A stretch of DNA of 15,261 nt from JAUYLU01 sp038065675 (GCA_038065675.1 JBBTQM010000004.1:1-15261), one strand, 5' to 3'; positions 5,247-12,567 are shown, counted from the first letter of the stretch. Program-made: numbers and translations. The notes: generated by a model not told the origin, from the sequence alone.

Positions 5247-5567
5247 ATGGCTCTATTCGCAATTATTGAGACCGGCGGCAAACAATACGCGGTCAAAAAA
5301 GGAGACATTATAAAAGTTGAAAAACTTGGTGGGAAAGCCGCGTCCGGCGAAACCGTTGTTTTCGACAAGGTTCTTCTTATTGACGACGGCGCAAAGGCTG
5401 AAATCGGGATACCTTATATTACCGGGAAATCAGTAGAAGGATTAGTTAAAAGCGAAGGACGCGCGAGAAAAATAAGCGTTATGAAATACAAGGCCAAAAG
5501 CCGCTATAGAAAAGTTCGCGGACACCGCCAGCCGTTTACGGAAGTGGAGATTACGGAAATAAAATAA
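5247..5567 (+). CDS. rplU: Large ribosomal subunit protein bL21
   Basis: A 106-residue ribosomal protein of normal length. Seen: the N-terminal signature FAIIETGGKQYAVKKGDIIKVEKL, the central VVFDKVLLIDDGAKAEIGIPYI, and the conserved C-terminal block KYKAKSRYRKVRGHRQPFTEVEI. It binds 23S rRNA early in assembly of the large subunit. The ATG at 5247 is preferred over an in-frame TTG at 5241, because it gives the usual N terminus and a TAAAGT box lies 6 nt upstream. Unusually, rpmA (bL27), its partner in most bacterial operons, is not next to it but about 7 kb away on the other strand. A structured region precedes it and a strong terminator follows. Confidence 0.96.
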   Translation: MALFAIIETGGKQYAVKKGDIIKVEKLGGKAASGETVVFDKVLLIDDGAKAEIGIPYITGKSVEGLVKSEGRARKISVMKYKAKSRYRKVRGHRQPFTEVEITEIK

Positions 5568-5594
5568 CAAGGAAGCAGACAACGAAGTAAAAAT

Positions 5595-5638
5595 AAAACC
5601 GCCACGTGAGATGACTGACTATCTCGCGTGGCGGTTTT
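5595..5638. terminator. Bidirectional terminator between rplU and the 99-residue gene
   Basis: Arms 5595-5612 and 5621-5638 form an 18-bp stem with a single T/G (wobble) exception around an 8-nt loop. The stem ends in AAAA/TTTT, so T-runs follow in both directions: longer on the minus strand (TTTTATTTTTA), shorter on the plus strand. It serves the convergent rplU and 99-residue genes. Confidence 0.92.
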
Positions 5639-5653
5639 CAATTCTTATTTGTC

Positions 5654-5953
5654 TTATTCCATCCAATTCCTGAACCATCTCGGGGGGGACAGATAACCGG
5701 CTAAAAAGGACAAGCTGACTATCAAGGTAAAAATGACGAACACTGCTGCCAAGGCCGCGAAATCTGTCTCCGGGAAGATAATAGCCGAACCAAGCAGCCA
5801 CCAAAAACAAAAAAAATATATTTCCCTATTTTTTCCCCGCACAAGTTCCCAATGTCTCTTATAGGGGTCGCGTATGCGTATTTTTACTCCAACGTAGAAC
5901 GAGTACCCTAAAATGGATAAGGCCGCAATAATAACAATTATCACATAGTCCAA
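5654..5953 (-). CDS. Small membrane protein, three predicted helices, TTG start
   Basis: A 99-residue protein of no recognised family. Three hydrophobic segments are visible: about 3-21 (VIIVIIAALSILGYSFYV), about 45-60 (IYFFCFWWLLGSAIIF) and about 66-87 (AALAAVFVIFTLIVSLSFLAGY). A basic loop lies after the first (RIRDPYKRHWELVRGKNR) and a tryptophan-rich tail (PRWFRNWME) at the end. The start is a TTG at 5953 with a clear Shine-Dalgarno (AAAGGAG, 6 nt away); the first in-frame alternative, a GTG three codons later, is too far from it. It follows recR by 101 nt and may belong to the dnaB-recR unit or use its own promoter (TTGATT at 6009-6014, TAAAAA at 5986-5991, 17 bp apart). A strong terminator follows. 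Confidence 0.7.
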   Translation of the reverse strand: MDYVIIVIIAALSILGYSFYVGVKIRIRDPYKRHWELVRGKNREIYFFCFWWLLGSAIIFPETDFAALAAVFVIFTLIVSLSFLAGYLSPPRWFRNWME

Positions 5954-5985
5954 GCTTAACTCCTTTTATTGTTCACTCTGATTGA

Positions 5986-6014
5986 TTTTTACCAAAACTT
6001 AATGCACAAATCAA
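5986..6014 (-). promoter_or_regulatory. Possible promoter of the 99-residue gene
   Basis: On the minus strand TTGATT (6009-6014) and TAAAAA (5986-5991) are 17 bp apart, with TGG just before the -10, an extended form. A start near 5979 would give a leader of about 26 nt that carries the AAAGGAG Shine-Dalgarno. Confidence 0.4.
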
Positions 6015-6054
6015 CCATGTAAGAGGTCTGCCCATGGCGAATTGCTATACGGGT

Positions 6055-6675
6055 TCAACCCCTGTTTTTTAACGCGTTCCCGAGAGTTTCGGCATCAGAG
6101 TATTCAATCTCCAGTCCGGTGGAGAATCCACGGCCGAGGCCTGATACCGCCAATTTATATTTTTGGGCTATGGGTTCAAGAGTTTTTTTAATGTAATTAA
6201 AAGTATTATCTCCTTCGGTATTTGCCGAAAGGGCGATGATTATTTCTTTAAGCCCTCCTTTAGGCGCCAGTTTTTCAATCAAAGAGATAAGCTCGCGAAT
6301 TCGTATGGCGCCCACCGGATTTTTCTCAAGAATCGGGAGTAAGCCGCCCAAAATAAAATATTGCCCTTTATAAACTCCGCTTTTTCTGACATTTTCAAAA
6401 TCAATGTCTTTTTCAACCACCATGAGAACCGTTTTGTCGGTTAAAGGGCTCCTGCACACATCGCACAGTTCCGATTTTCCCAAAGTTTCCTCGAAAAATC
6501 TTTTGCACGATTCGCATTGCCGCGCCGCGTTTTTCAAGTCGGCAAGCGCCCGCGACAACCCTTCAGCAAAGCTGCCGTTTTGGCTTAGTAGAAAATAAAC
6601 GAAGCGGCGCGCCTGGCGCGGGCCGATACCGGGGAATTTGGAGAAATATTCTGCTAATTTGCGTGCGGAGTCCAT
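6055..6675 (-). CDS. recR: Recombination mediator protein RecR
   Basis: A 206-residue protein of normal length. RecR works with RecO (and RecF) to load RecA on gapped DNA. Domains in order: helix-hairpin-helix FPGIGPRQARRFVYFLL (14-30), a four-cysteine zinc finger (C54, C57, C71, C74), a Toprim domain starting VLMVVEKDIDFENVRKSG (83-100) with FILGGLLPILEKNP, SANTEGDNT (150-158), and the C-terminal GLGRGFSTGLEIEYSDAETLGNAL (179-202). The family's usual acidic residue after the first Toprim strand is present (VVEKD). It begins 17 nt after the dnaB stop on the same strand, so the two are probably co-transcribed. Translation signals are weak (TAGG just before the ATG). Confidence 0.95.
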   Translation of the reverse strand: MDSARKLAEYFSKFPGIGPRQARRFVYFLLSQNGSFAEGLSRALADLKNAARQCESCKRFFEETLGKSELCDVCRSPLTDKTVLMVVEKDIDFENVRKSGVYKGQYFILGGLLPILEKNPVGAIRIRELISLIEKLAPKGGLKEIIIALSANTEGDNTFNYIKKTLEPIAQKYKLAVSGLGRGFSTGLEIEYSDAETLGNALKNRG

Positions 6676-6692
6676 CCTATTAGAAAGTTTAT

Positions 6693-8063
6693 TTAGAAAG
6701 ATTCATCGTCCGACGAATCGACCCCGGTCTTGTCTATTGACAGGAATGTAGATTTTTTGTCGTCAAAATAAAGCTCCACTTTTCCGGTCGGGCCGTTTCG
6801 ATGCTTTTCAATGAGAATTTCGGCAATATTCGGCTTGTCGGAATCTTCTTTATATTTATCTTCGCGGTGGATAAACATCACGACATCGGCGTCTTGCTCT
6901 ATGGAGCCGGAATCGCGGAGGTCGGACAGTCTCGGCCGTCCGCCGCGTGATTCAACCGCGCGCGAAAGCTGGGAAAGGGCAAGTACCGGCACATCAAGCT
7001 CGCGGGCGAGACCCTTTAAAGAACGCGATATTTCCGTGACTTGATTGACCATGGAATCGTAATTTCTCGACGGATTCATAAGCTGAAGATAATCAACCAC
7101 AAGAAGGCCTAAATTATGGTCTCGTTTTAGCCTTCGCGCGACAGAGCGCATTTTTATGATAGTGTTCCCCGGCTCGTCGTCGATGAAGAGTGGCGCCTTG
7201 GAAAGCCCCCCCAGAGCGTCGCCAATGCGGTCGAAATCTTCCTGAAGTTTCAGCCCGCCGGTGCGCAATTTCCAGGCATCAACGCGCGCCTCGGCGGCGA
7301 CCATTCTGTCCGCCAATTGTTGCGAACTCATTTCAAGAGAAAAAATTCCAACCGGAATGTTATGGCGAAGCGCCGCCTGGCGCGCTATATCAAGCGCAAG
7401 CGCGGTTTTTCCCATTGATGGGCGCGCGGCCAAAATCACAAGATCCGATTTCTGAAGGCCGGAGAGTTTTTGGTCGAGTTCCCGGAAACCCGTCGGAACG
7501 CCGCGGAGCGCGCCGTCTTGCTTGTGCAGTTTGTCTATGCGCTCCCAAACATCTCCCAGAACATCTTTCAAATTTATGAAAACATGGCCGCGCGTCGCGG
7601 AAGTAACGCTGAATATTTTTTTCTCGGCTTCATCGAGAAGCGTTTCAAGTTCGCGTTCTTCTTCAAACCCCATTTCGGAAACAGTGTCGGCCGCTTCAAT
7701 AAGCCTGCGCATCATGTGCTTGCGGTGGACGATGTTGGCGTAATGGACGATGTTGGCCGAAGAGGGGACGGAATTCACAATCTCCGACAGATAAGTTCTT
7801 CCTCCGATGGCGTCAAGTTCCTTTTTTTCTTTCAAGCGCGAAGAAAGAGATAAAAGGTCTATCGGCTCGCGCCTGCCGTAAAGCTCAAGCATCGACCTCC
7901 AAATGATTCTGTGTTTCTCCGAATAAAAAGAATCGGCTTCAACAATTTCTATGATTTCGCTTATGGAATCCGGTCGGAGCATTATCGCGCCAAGAAGAGC
8001 TTTTTCGGAATCAATATTTTGGGGAGGAATTCTGACGTTGTCTCTTTGTTTTCTTACGGCCAT
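6693..8063 (-). CDS. dnaB: Replicative DNA helicase DnaB
   Basis: A 456-residue hexameric helicase that unwinds DNA at the replication fork. The N-terminal domain starts with PPQNIDSEKALLGAIM (13-28). The RecA-like motor has Walker A ARPSMGKT (213-220), the catalytic glutamate region FSLEM (241-245), Walker B LLVVDYLQL (320-328), the sensor region ALSQLSR (362-368) and the arginine-finger region EKHRNGPTG (419-427). The length is normal and there is no intein at the usual insertion points. The C-terminal tail is acidic (DSSDDESF). Its ATG follows an extended -10 box (TGCTACAAT) by 9 nt with no Shine-Dalgarno. It heads a unit with recR. In many bacteria rplI is adjacent; here it is about 3.7 kb away on the opposite strand. 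Confidence 0.97.
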   Translation of the reverse strand: MAVRKQRDNVRIPPQNIDSEKALLGAIMLRPDSISEIIEIVEADSFYSEKHRIIWRSMLELYGRREPIDLLSLSSRLKEKKELDAIGGRTYLSEIVNSVPSSANIVHYANIVHRKHMMRRLIEAADTVSEMGFEEERELETLLDEAEKKIFSVTSATRGHVFINLKDVLGDVWERIDKLHKQDGALRGVPTGFRELDQKLSGLQKSDLVILAARPSMGKTALALDIARQAALRHNIPVGIFSLEMSSQQLADRMVAAEARVDAWKLRTGGLKLQEDFDRIGDALGGLSKAPLFIDDEPGNTIIKMRSVARRLKRDHNLGLLVVDYLQLMNPSRNYDSMVNQVTEISRSLKGLARELDVPVLALSQLSRAVESRGGRPRLSDLRDSGSIEQDADVVMFIHREDKYKEDSDKPNIAEILIEKHRNGPTGKVELYFDDKKSTFLSIDKTGVDSSDDESF

Positions 8064-8072
8064 GATGGGGGA

Positions 8073-8081
8073 ATTGTAGCA
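8073..8081 (-). promoter_or_regulatory. Extended -10 box of dnaB
   Basis: TGC-TACAAT on the minus strand ends 9 nt before the dnaB ATG. An A seven nt after the box would give a leader of about 3 nt. There is no Shine-Dalgarno. Confidence 0.6.
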
Positions 8082-8082
8082 T

Positions 8083-8105
8083 AAAAAATACCCGCGAAAT
8101 CGGGG
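8083..8105 (-). terminator. Possible terminator of cysS
   Basis: On the minus strand CCCCG and CGCGGG form a short stem (8091-8105, one bulge, 4-nt loop) followed by a T-rich run (TATTTTTTAT). It lies between the cysS stop and the dnaB promoter. The stem is short, so termination may be partial. Confidence 0.45.
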
Positions 8106-8153
8106 AGTTTTTGAAAAAACAGGGATAATCTGTGAGAAAAATGTTGATTGCTT

Positions 8154-9500
8154 TTACAAGCGCTTTTTGCGTATTACGGGGCCATTTTCACCGTCCAAAA
8201 CGGCATAACCCAAGGAATCCATTTTTTGGCGCAATACATCGGCGCGGGCGAAATCTTTGTTTTTTCGTGCTTCTTCTCTCTTGCCCGAAAGTTCCATGAT
8301 TTCGTCGGGAATCCCTTCTTTTTTTAAGCCGGCAAGATTAAGCCCCAAAATATTATCAAAATATAAAATAGTCGCCCGCTTGTGTTCGGGAAGAATCTCC
8401 CGGTCTTTCAGGAGTTCCCACAAAAGAGCGATGGCTTTCGGGGTGTCCAAATCGTTGTTTAAAAAACTATCAAACTCCGCCTTATAGGCGATATCTGTTT
8501 TGCCGCCTGCCGGTAATTCCGAAAACAACAATTTCAATTTTTCAAAAGCATTTTCCGCGCCGGAAACGGCTTCCCAGGTAAAATTCGCCAAAGTCCTATA
8601 ATGAGCGGTCAAAAGCCAATAGCGGTAGCCGACGGGGGAAACGCCATGAAAGAGGATATCATCCAGCGTATAAGCGTTGCCGAGCGATTTTGACATTTTT
8701 TCTCCGTCGATAAGGATGTGATTATTGTGCATCCACAGGGAGACAAAAGTTTTTCCGGTGGCTGCTTCCGATTGGGCTATTTCATTTGTGTGGTGCGGGA
8801 ATATTAAGTCAGTACCTCCGGTATGTATGTCGAAATGTTCACCCAAATATTTTATAGACATGGCACTGCACTCTATATGCCAGCCGGGGCGTCCGCGGCC
8901 GAAAGGGGCGTCCCATGCGACACTCCCGTCTTCTTCGGAATGGAATTTCCAAAGCGCAAAATCTTTCGGATTATCTTTATCGTATTCGTCGTTTTTTACC
9001 CGCGAGCGCGTTTCCCCTTTATGCGAAATGCCGGCTAAGGCCCCATATCCCTTGAAAGCGCCGATAGAGAAATACACGCCATCGTCGCTTTTGTAAGCGA
9101 CTCCTTTGGATAAAAGTTTCTCTATCATCGCGACCATTTCTTTGATGTGTTCCGTTGCCCGCGGCGTGAATTCAGGAATTTTTACATTAAGTTTCAAAAG
9201 GTCTTTAAAAAACAGTTCCTCGTATCGTTTCGCCAGAGTTTTTAAGGGGACGTTTTCCTCGCGGCTCCGTTTTATGGTTTTATCGTCAACATCCGTTATA
9301 TTCATCACTTGTCGCACTTCGTATTTATAATTCTCAAGCGTCCGGCGCAAGGTGTCGGCGAATACGTATGAGCGCAAATTGCCTATGTGGGCGCGGTCAT
9401 AGACCGTAGGACCGCAATGATACATTGAAACAATCCCGCGTTTAAGCGGGACTAATTTCTCGGTTTTACGAGTCAGCGTGTTGTAGAAGGTTAAAGCCAT
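8154..9500 (-). CDS. cysS: Cysteinyl-tRNA synthetase
   Basis: A 448-residue class I aminoacyl-tRNA synthetase that charges tRNA-Cys. Seen: the N-terminal TFYNTLTRKTE, the HIGH-type motif HIGN (38-41), KMSKS (268-272), and the expected zinc ligands C29, C211 (WHIECSAMS) and the H236-H237/E240 cluster in FPHHTNEIAQSEA. The C-terminal helical region ends with REEARKNKDFARADVLRQKMDSLGYAVLDGENGP, typical of the family. The length is close to the usual 460. The ATG at 9500 lies inside the end of corA (10-nt overlap), with no Shine-Dalgarno or promoter of its own, so translation is probably coupled to corA. Confidence 0.97.
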   Translation of the reverse strand: MALTFYNTLTRKTEKLVPLKRGIVSMYHCGPTVYDRAHIGNLRSYVFADTLRRTLENYKYEVRQVMNITDVDDKTIKRSREENVPLKTLAKRYEELFFKDLLKLNVKIPEFTPRATEHIKEMVAMIEKLLSKGVAYKSDDGVYFSIGAFKGYGALAGISHKGETRSRVKNDEYDKDNPKDFALWKFHSEEDGSVAWDAPFGRGRPGWHIECSAMSIKYLGEHFDIHTGGTDLIFPHHTNEIAQSEAATGKTFVSLWMHNNHILIDGEKMSKSLGNAYTLDDILFHGVSPVGYRYWLLTAHYRTLANFTWEAVSGAENAFEKLKLLFSELPAGGKTDIAYKAEFDSFLNNDLDTPKAIALLWELLKDREILPEHKRATILYFDNILGLNLAGLKKEGIPDEIMELSGKREEARKNKDFARADVLRQKMDSLGYAVLDGENGPVIRKKRL

Positions 9501-10402
9501 TTTTTATATCTGAAGAAACCATAGACGAAAACTATGGCGGCAACCATAATCCCCAGAACTATTTCAAAATCGTATTGTTCGCCGACTATGGGAAGATTTG
9601 TGTTCATGCCGAATATTTGGGTAATGAGAGAAACCGGCAAAACCATGAAAGCCATAACCGTCAGGGTTTTCATAATTTCGTTTGATTTGGCGGTGAGGAG
9701 AGATTCGTTGGTTTCTCTTAAGTCTATTAGGGTTTCCTTCTGGTTTTCAAGCTGGTTGTAAACTTTGTAATATTCTCCCAAAAGCGCGCGCAGATAATAA
9801 TGGAATTTTTCTTCAAAAAATCTCTTGCCGGCCGCCTCAAACGATTCAAGCACTTCTTTATGGAAACGGATTGATTCCCTGAAATCAAGAAGGGATTTAT
9901 TGGTGTTTGATATTTCTTCAACCATTTTGGATTCTTCCCCTTTGAAAATCCGTTCCTCAATGTCCTTTAGCCGGTTTGTTATGGTTGAAAGTTCGTTTCC
10001 GAGATTTTTGTATATCTCGCGCATTATGTAGAAGAAAATATAGCCGGCGTGTTCCCCGATGTTGGATTTATCAAGAAGAGAATTAACTTCAAAAATTTTT
10101 GAGAATTCGTGTAATGGGTCAACCATCTCGTAATGCACGGTAATTATGAAATTTTTGCCGATTATGAAATCTATCTCCTGTTCCGTTTCCCCGTTATGAC
10201 TGTGGCTTATGGTGGGGAAGTGGAGTATCAAATAAATAAAATTGTCGTACAAGTCCACTTTGGGGCGAACGGTAGGACCCAAAAGTTCTTCGGCCACCAG
10301 CCGGTGAATATCATATTCCTTCATTAACTTTTCAACCTCGTCGCGGGTCGGATTTTCAAGGTCTATCCAGGTAAGCTTTTTATGGGTATGGGTGGTGAGC
10401 AT
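9491..10402 (-). CDS. corA: CorA-family divalent metal transporter
   Basis: A 303-residue inner-membrane channel of the CorA Mg2+/Co2+ family. The large cytoplasmic domain includes ENPTRDEVEKLMKEYDI near the N terminus, VRPKVDLYDNFIYLILHFP (45-63) and a long helical stalk (about 125-245). Two C-terminal membrane helices (about 246-264 and 280-297) flank the signature GMN (265-267, within QIFGMNTNLP). The tail is positively charged (RYKKWL). Mg2+ is the likely substrate, but family members can carry other divalent ions. The ATG at 10402 follows an extended -10 box (TGTTATAAT), with a predicted leader of about 20 nt without Shine-Dalgarno. It is divergent from the S41 protease gene and overlaps cysS. 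Confidence 0.95.
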   Translation of the reverse strand: MLTTHTHKKLTWIDLENPTRDEVEKLMKEYDIHRLVAEELLGPTVRPKVDLYDNFIYLILHFPTISHSHNGETEQEIDFIIGKNFIITVHYEMVDPLHEFSKIFEVNSLLDKSNIGEHAGYIFFYIMREIYKNLGNELSTITNRLKDIEERIFKGEESKMVEEISNTNKSLLDFRESIRFHKEVLESFEAAGKRFFEEKFHYYLRALLGEYYKVYNQLENQKETLIDLRETNESLLTAKSNEIMKTLTVMAFMVLPVSLITQIFGMNTNLPIVGEQYDFEIVLGIMVAAIVFVYGFFRYKKWL

Positions 10403-10430
10403 GTTTTTTGGTAAGCTTATATTTTTTTAA

Positions 10431-10439
10431 ATTATAACA
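10431..10439 (-). promoter_or_regulatory. Extended -10 promoter of corA
   Basis: TGT-TATAAT on the minus strand is a perfect extended -10. It is followed by 28 nt to the corA ATG, giving a predicted leader of about 20 nt that is A-rich and has no Shine-Dalgarno. No -35 is visible. Confidence 0.6.
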
Positions 10440-10478
10440 GAGAAGGAGGTTTTTGGGCTACCCCCGAACCGCCCTGAA

Positions 10479-10507
10479 TTGACCGGCGCCAATAATTTTG
10501 CGATAAT
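10479..10507 (+). promoter_or_regulatory. Sigma-70 promoter of the S41 protease gene
   Basis: TTGACC (10479-10484) and GATAAT (10502-10507) are exactly 17 bp apart, with TGC just before the -10 (extended form). The A at 10514 is 7 nt downstream of the box and would give a 4-nt leader before the ATG at 10518. The TTG of the -35 is also an in-frame TTG codon, so automatic gene callers may wrongly place the protein start there. Confidence 0.75.
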
Positions 10508-10517
10508 TTCTCTACTT

Positions 10518-11753
10518 ATGTTTTCCCCTGATTTCTTAAAGAGGGTTTCCCTTGTTCTTTCTTTTTTGCTTGTAGCGGGGGCGTCGTTTGGCGCCGGAAC
10601 CGTGGTTGGCGAAAAACGCTTGCCGGTAATCGGTAATGTTATCGGAATTTCCAATAAAGAACCGGAGAGCGTTATCGTTGCTCCCGGGACCGATTTTAAG
10701 GCCTTTTGGAGTGCCTGGAGCGCTCTTTCCAATAAGTTCGTAACTTTCAAAAAAGCGCCAACCGACCAGGAAAAGGTATGGGGAGCAATCGCCGGCCTTG
10801 CTCAGTCTTTTGGCGACCCTTACACCGTATTTTTCCCGCCGCAGGATTTGAAAAATTTTGAAGCATCCATCAACGGTGAATTCCAGGGTGTCGGTATGGA
10901 AATAGGCCTGCGCGACCGCGTTATTACCGTCGTGGCTCCGCTTAAGGACACGCCGGCATACCGCGCGGGGATAAAAGCAGGAGATAAGATACTCAAAATA
11001 GACGGAACTCCGACCAACGATATGACGATTGAAAAAGCCGTTTCTCTAATCCGCGGCACAAAAGGCACCACGGTTGAGCTCTCGATTTTTCGGGAAGGCG
11101 AGACGGAGCCTTTGCCGTTTAAGGTAGTCCGCGACACTATCGCCATACCGACGATTGATACCGAACGCCGAGGTGATGTTTTCATAATCCGCCTTTACAG
11201 CTTCTCGGCGAATTCCCCCGACCTTTTCCGCAAGGCTCTTCAAGAATTTTCGTCATTCGGCGGGGATAAACTTGTTTTGGATTTGCGAAATAATCCGGGA
11301 GGGTATCTTGAAGCGGCGGTGGACATGGCAAGCTGGTTTTTACCGTCCGGCAAGATTGTGGTAAAAGAAGAAAGCAAAAAAGAGGAAGAAGGCAAGGTTT
11401 TCAGAAGCCACGGCTACAATATTTTCAGCGACAAACTCAAGATGGTAATTTTGGTGAACGGCGGGTCAGCATCGGCGTCGGAAATTCTTGCCGGTGCTTT
11501 AAGCGAACACAAGATTGCAATTCTCATAGGGGAAAAAACATTCGGCAAAGGGTCGGTTCAGGAATTGGTAAAAGTAACACCGGATACTTCTCTTAAAATA
11601 ACGATCGCGCGCTGGCTTACTCCTAACGGAGTTTCCATATCGGAAAACGGGCTGAAACCCGATATCACGGTTGAGACGAAGAAAGGGGATTTGGAAAAAG
11701 AGAAAGACACACAATTGGAAAAAGCGATTGATTTCTTAATGAAGAAAAAATGA
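10518..11753 (+). CDS. ctp: S41 carboxy-terminal processing peptidase (CtpA/Prc type)
   Basis: A 411-residue secreted or membrane-anchored serine protease. Domains: an N-terminal signal or anchor helix (about 9-30, SLVLSFLLVAGASFGAGTVV, with no clear cleavage site), a lead helix region with SFGDPYTVFFPP (97-108), a PDZ domain (about 118-200, GVGMEIG...AGIKAGDKILKIDG), and the S41 core with LVLDLRNNPGGYLEAAVDMA. The catalytic pair is S319 (VNGGSASASEI) and K344 (GEKTFGKGSVQ), with Q348 four residues on, as in Prc. It probably degrades or trims cell-envelope proteins from their C termini. The ATG at 10518 is chosen over an in-frame TTG at 10479 because that TTG is the -35 of the promoter. Its stop overlaps the rplI start (ATGA). 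Confidence 0.95.
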   Translation: MFSPDFLKRVSLVLSFLLVAGASFGAGTVVGEKRLPVIGNVIGISNKEPESVIVAPGTDFKAFWSAWSALSNKFVTFKKAPTDQEKVWGAIAGLAQSFGDPYTVFFPPQDLKNFEASINGEFQGVGMEIGLRDRVITVVAPLKDTPAYRAGIKAGDKILKIDGTPTNDMTIEKAVSLIRGTKGTTVELSIFREGETEPLPFKVVRDTIAIPTIDTERRGDVFIIRLYSFSANSPDLFRKALQEFSSFGGDKLVLDLRNNPGGYLEAAVDMASWFLPSGKIVVKEESKKEEEGKVFRSHGYNIFSDKLKMVILVNGGSASASEILAGALSEHKIAILIGEKTFGKGSVQELVKVTPDTSLKITIARWLTPNGVSISENGLKPDITVETKKGDLEKEKDTQLEKAIDFLMKKK

Positions 11754-12193
11754 AAATAATTTTACTGAAAGATGTTCCCGGAGTGGGCAGGCGGTATGAA
11801 GTGAAAGAAATTTCACCGGGTTATGCCAGAAATTTTATTTTACCTAAGGGACTGGGGGAGCCGGCAACAGAAGCGGCAATGAAGCGCGTAAAAACGTTGA
11901 GCGTTCAGGCCGAGGCGGAACACAAAATCCAGGAAGAACTTCTTAGAAAAAACGTGGAATCTTTGGACGGGAAGAGGATAGAAGTGAAAGAAAAAGCCAA
12001 CGAACTCGGGCATCTTTTCGCCGGTATTCACATAAAAGAGATAGAAAAATTGTTCAAAGAAAAACTCCACGCCGAAATCCCACTTCATTTCATCAAGCTT
12101 GATAAACCGATAAAAGAAATAGGAACATTCAAGATAGAAATAGATTCCGGTAGCTCAAAAGCGTACGTAACTCTTGTTGTCGACCCGGCCTAA
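11750..12193 (+). CDS. rplI: Large ribosomal subunit protein bL9
   Basis: A 147-residue ribosomal protein of normal length. The N-terminal rRNA-binding domain carries MKIILLKDVPGVGRRYEVKEISPGYARNFILPKGLGEPAT; a charged connecting helix (about 40-75) leads to the C-terminal domain with LGHLFAGIHIKEI and the ending GSSKAYVTLVVDP. It starts inside the ctp stop codon (4-nt ATGA overlap) with no separate Shine-Dalgarno, so its translation is probably coupled to the protease. bL9 has been reported missing from some CPR lineages, so a complete copy argues against those groups. A very strong terminator follows directly. Confidence 0.96.
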   Translation: MKIILLKDVPGVGRRYEVKEISPGYARNFILPKGLGEPATEAAMKRVKTLSVQAEAEHKIQEELLRKNVESLDGKRIEVKEKANELGHLFAGIHIKEIEKLFKEKLHAEIPLHFIKLDKPIKEIGTFKIEIDSGSSKAYVTLVVDPA

Positions 12194-12228
12194 ACAAAAC
12201 CCCCCGCTTAAAGCGGGGGGTTTTGTTT
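12192..12228. terminator. Bidirectional terminator between rplI and rpmA
   Basis: Arms 12192-12207 and 12213-12228 form a perfect 16-bp stem with six consecutive C-G pairs and a 5-nt loop. AAACAAAA and TTTTGTTT at the foot provide T-runs in both directions. It includes bases of both the rplI and the rpmA stop codons, so each gene ends inside the stem. Confidence 0.95.
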
Positions 12229-12499
12229 AAATTACATTTACCACCTTTTTTACTTTCGTCTGATTATTGAAGCCGATTTTCTTGCGGGAAGTAAATTTAA
12301 CTTTACCTTCTTTTATCGCATAAATAGTGTGGTCTTTGCCCAATCGGGTGTTTTTCCCGGGGATAATCTTTGTGCCGCGCTGGCGCACAATGATTGAGCC
12401 CGCCTTAGCCCGCTCGCCGTCATAAAGCTTGGTACCCAGATACTTCGGGTTGGAATCAGTGAGGTTTTTTGCCGACCCCGCAGCCTTTCTTGTTGCCAT
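12227..12499 (-). CDS. rpmA: Large ribosomal subunit protein bL27
   Basis: A 90-residue protein of normal length. It has the N-terminal MATRKAAGSAKNLTDSNPKYLGTKLYDGE, IIVRQRGTKIIPGKNTRLGKDHTIYAIKEGKVKF and a basic tail. Its flexible N terminus reaches the peptidyl-transferase centre in known ribosomes. The protein starts directly with MAxxKA, with no cleavable N-terminal extension of the Firmicutes type. It is separated from rplU, its usual operon partner, by about 7 kb and lies on the opposite strand. The upstream region has TATAAA (12531-12536, leader about 24 nt) and repeated AGTTTTTAGT units; no Shine-Dalgarno is seen. Confidence 0.96.
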   Translation of the reverse strand: MATRKAAGSAKNLTDSNPKYLGTKLYDGERAKAGSIIVRQRGTKIIPGKNTRLGKDHTIYAIKEGKVKFTSRKKIGFNNQTKVKKVVNVI

Positions 12500-12507
12500 T
12501 TTTAATC

Positions 12508-12538
12508 AGTTTTTAGTTACTAGTTTTTAGTTTATAGT
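12508..12538. repeat. AT-rich direct repeats in the rpmA upstream region
   Basis: AGTTTTTAGT occurs at 12508-12517 and 12522-12531 (period 14 nt), followed by a variant AGTTTATAGT at 12529-12538. The variant contains the candidate -10 (TATAAA on the minus strand). The repeats may be a simple AT-rich expansion or a regulatory site of rpmA. Confidence 0.5.
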
Positions 12539-12567
12539 TAAAAGCGAACTGCTTAGGCCATAAAATA

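Noticed and set aside
5568..5585. GGAAGCAG, like part of the SRP RNA apical loop
   Set aside because: The partner strand (CAGG...) and tetraloop stem are missing; it lies in the short spacer after rplU.
7190..7853. Plus-strand open frames of 127-129 codons opposite dnaB
   Set aside because: They are antisense shadows of a clearly conserved gene.
6693..8063. Intein in dnaB
   Set aside because: The Walker A, Walker B and arginine-finger regions are continuous and the length is normal at 456 residues.
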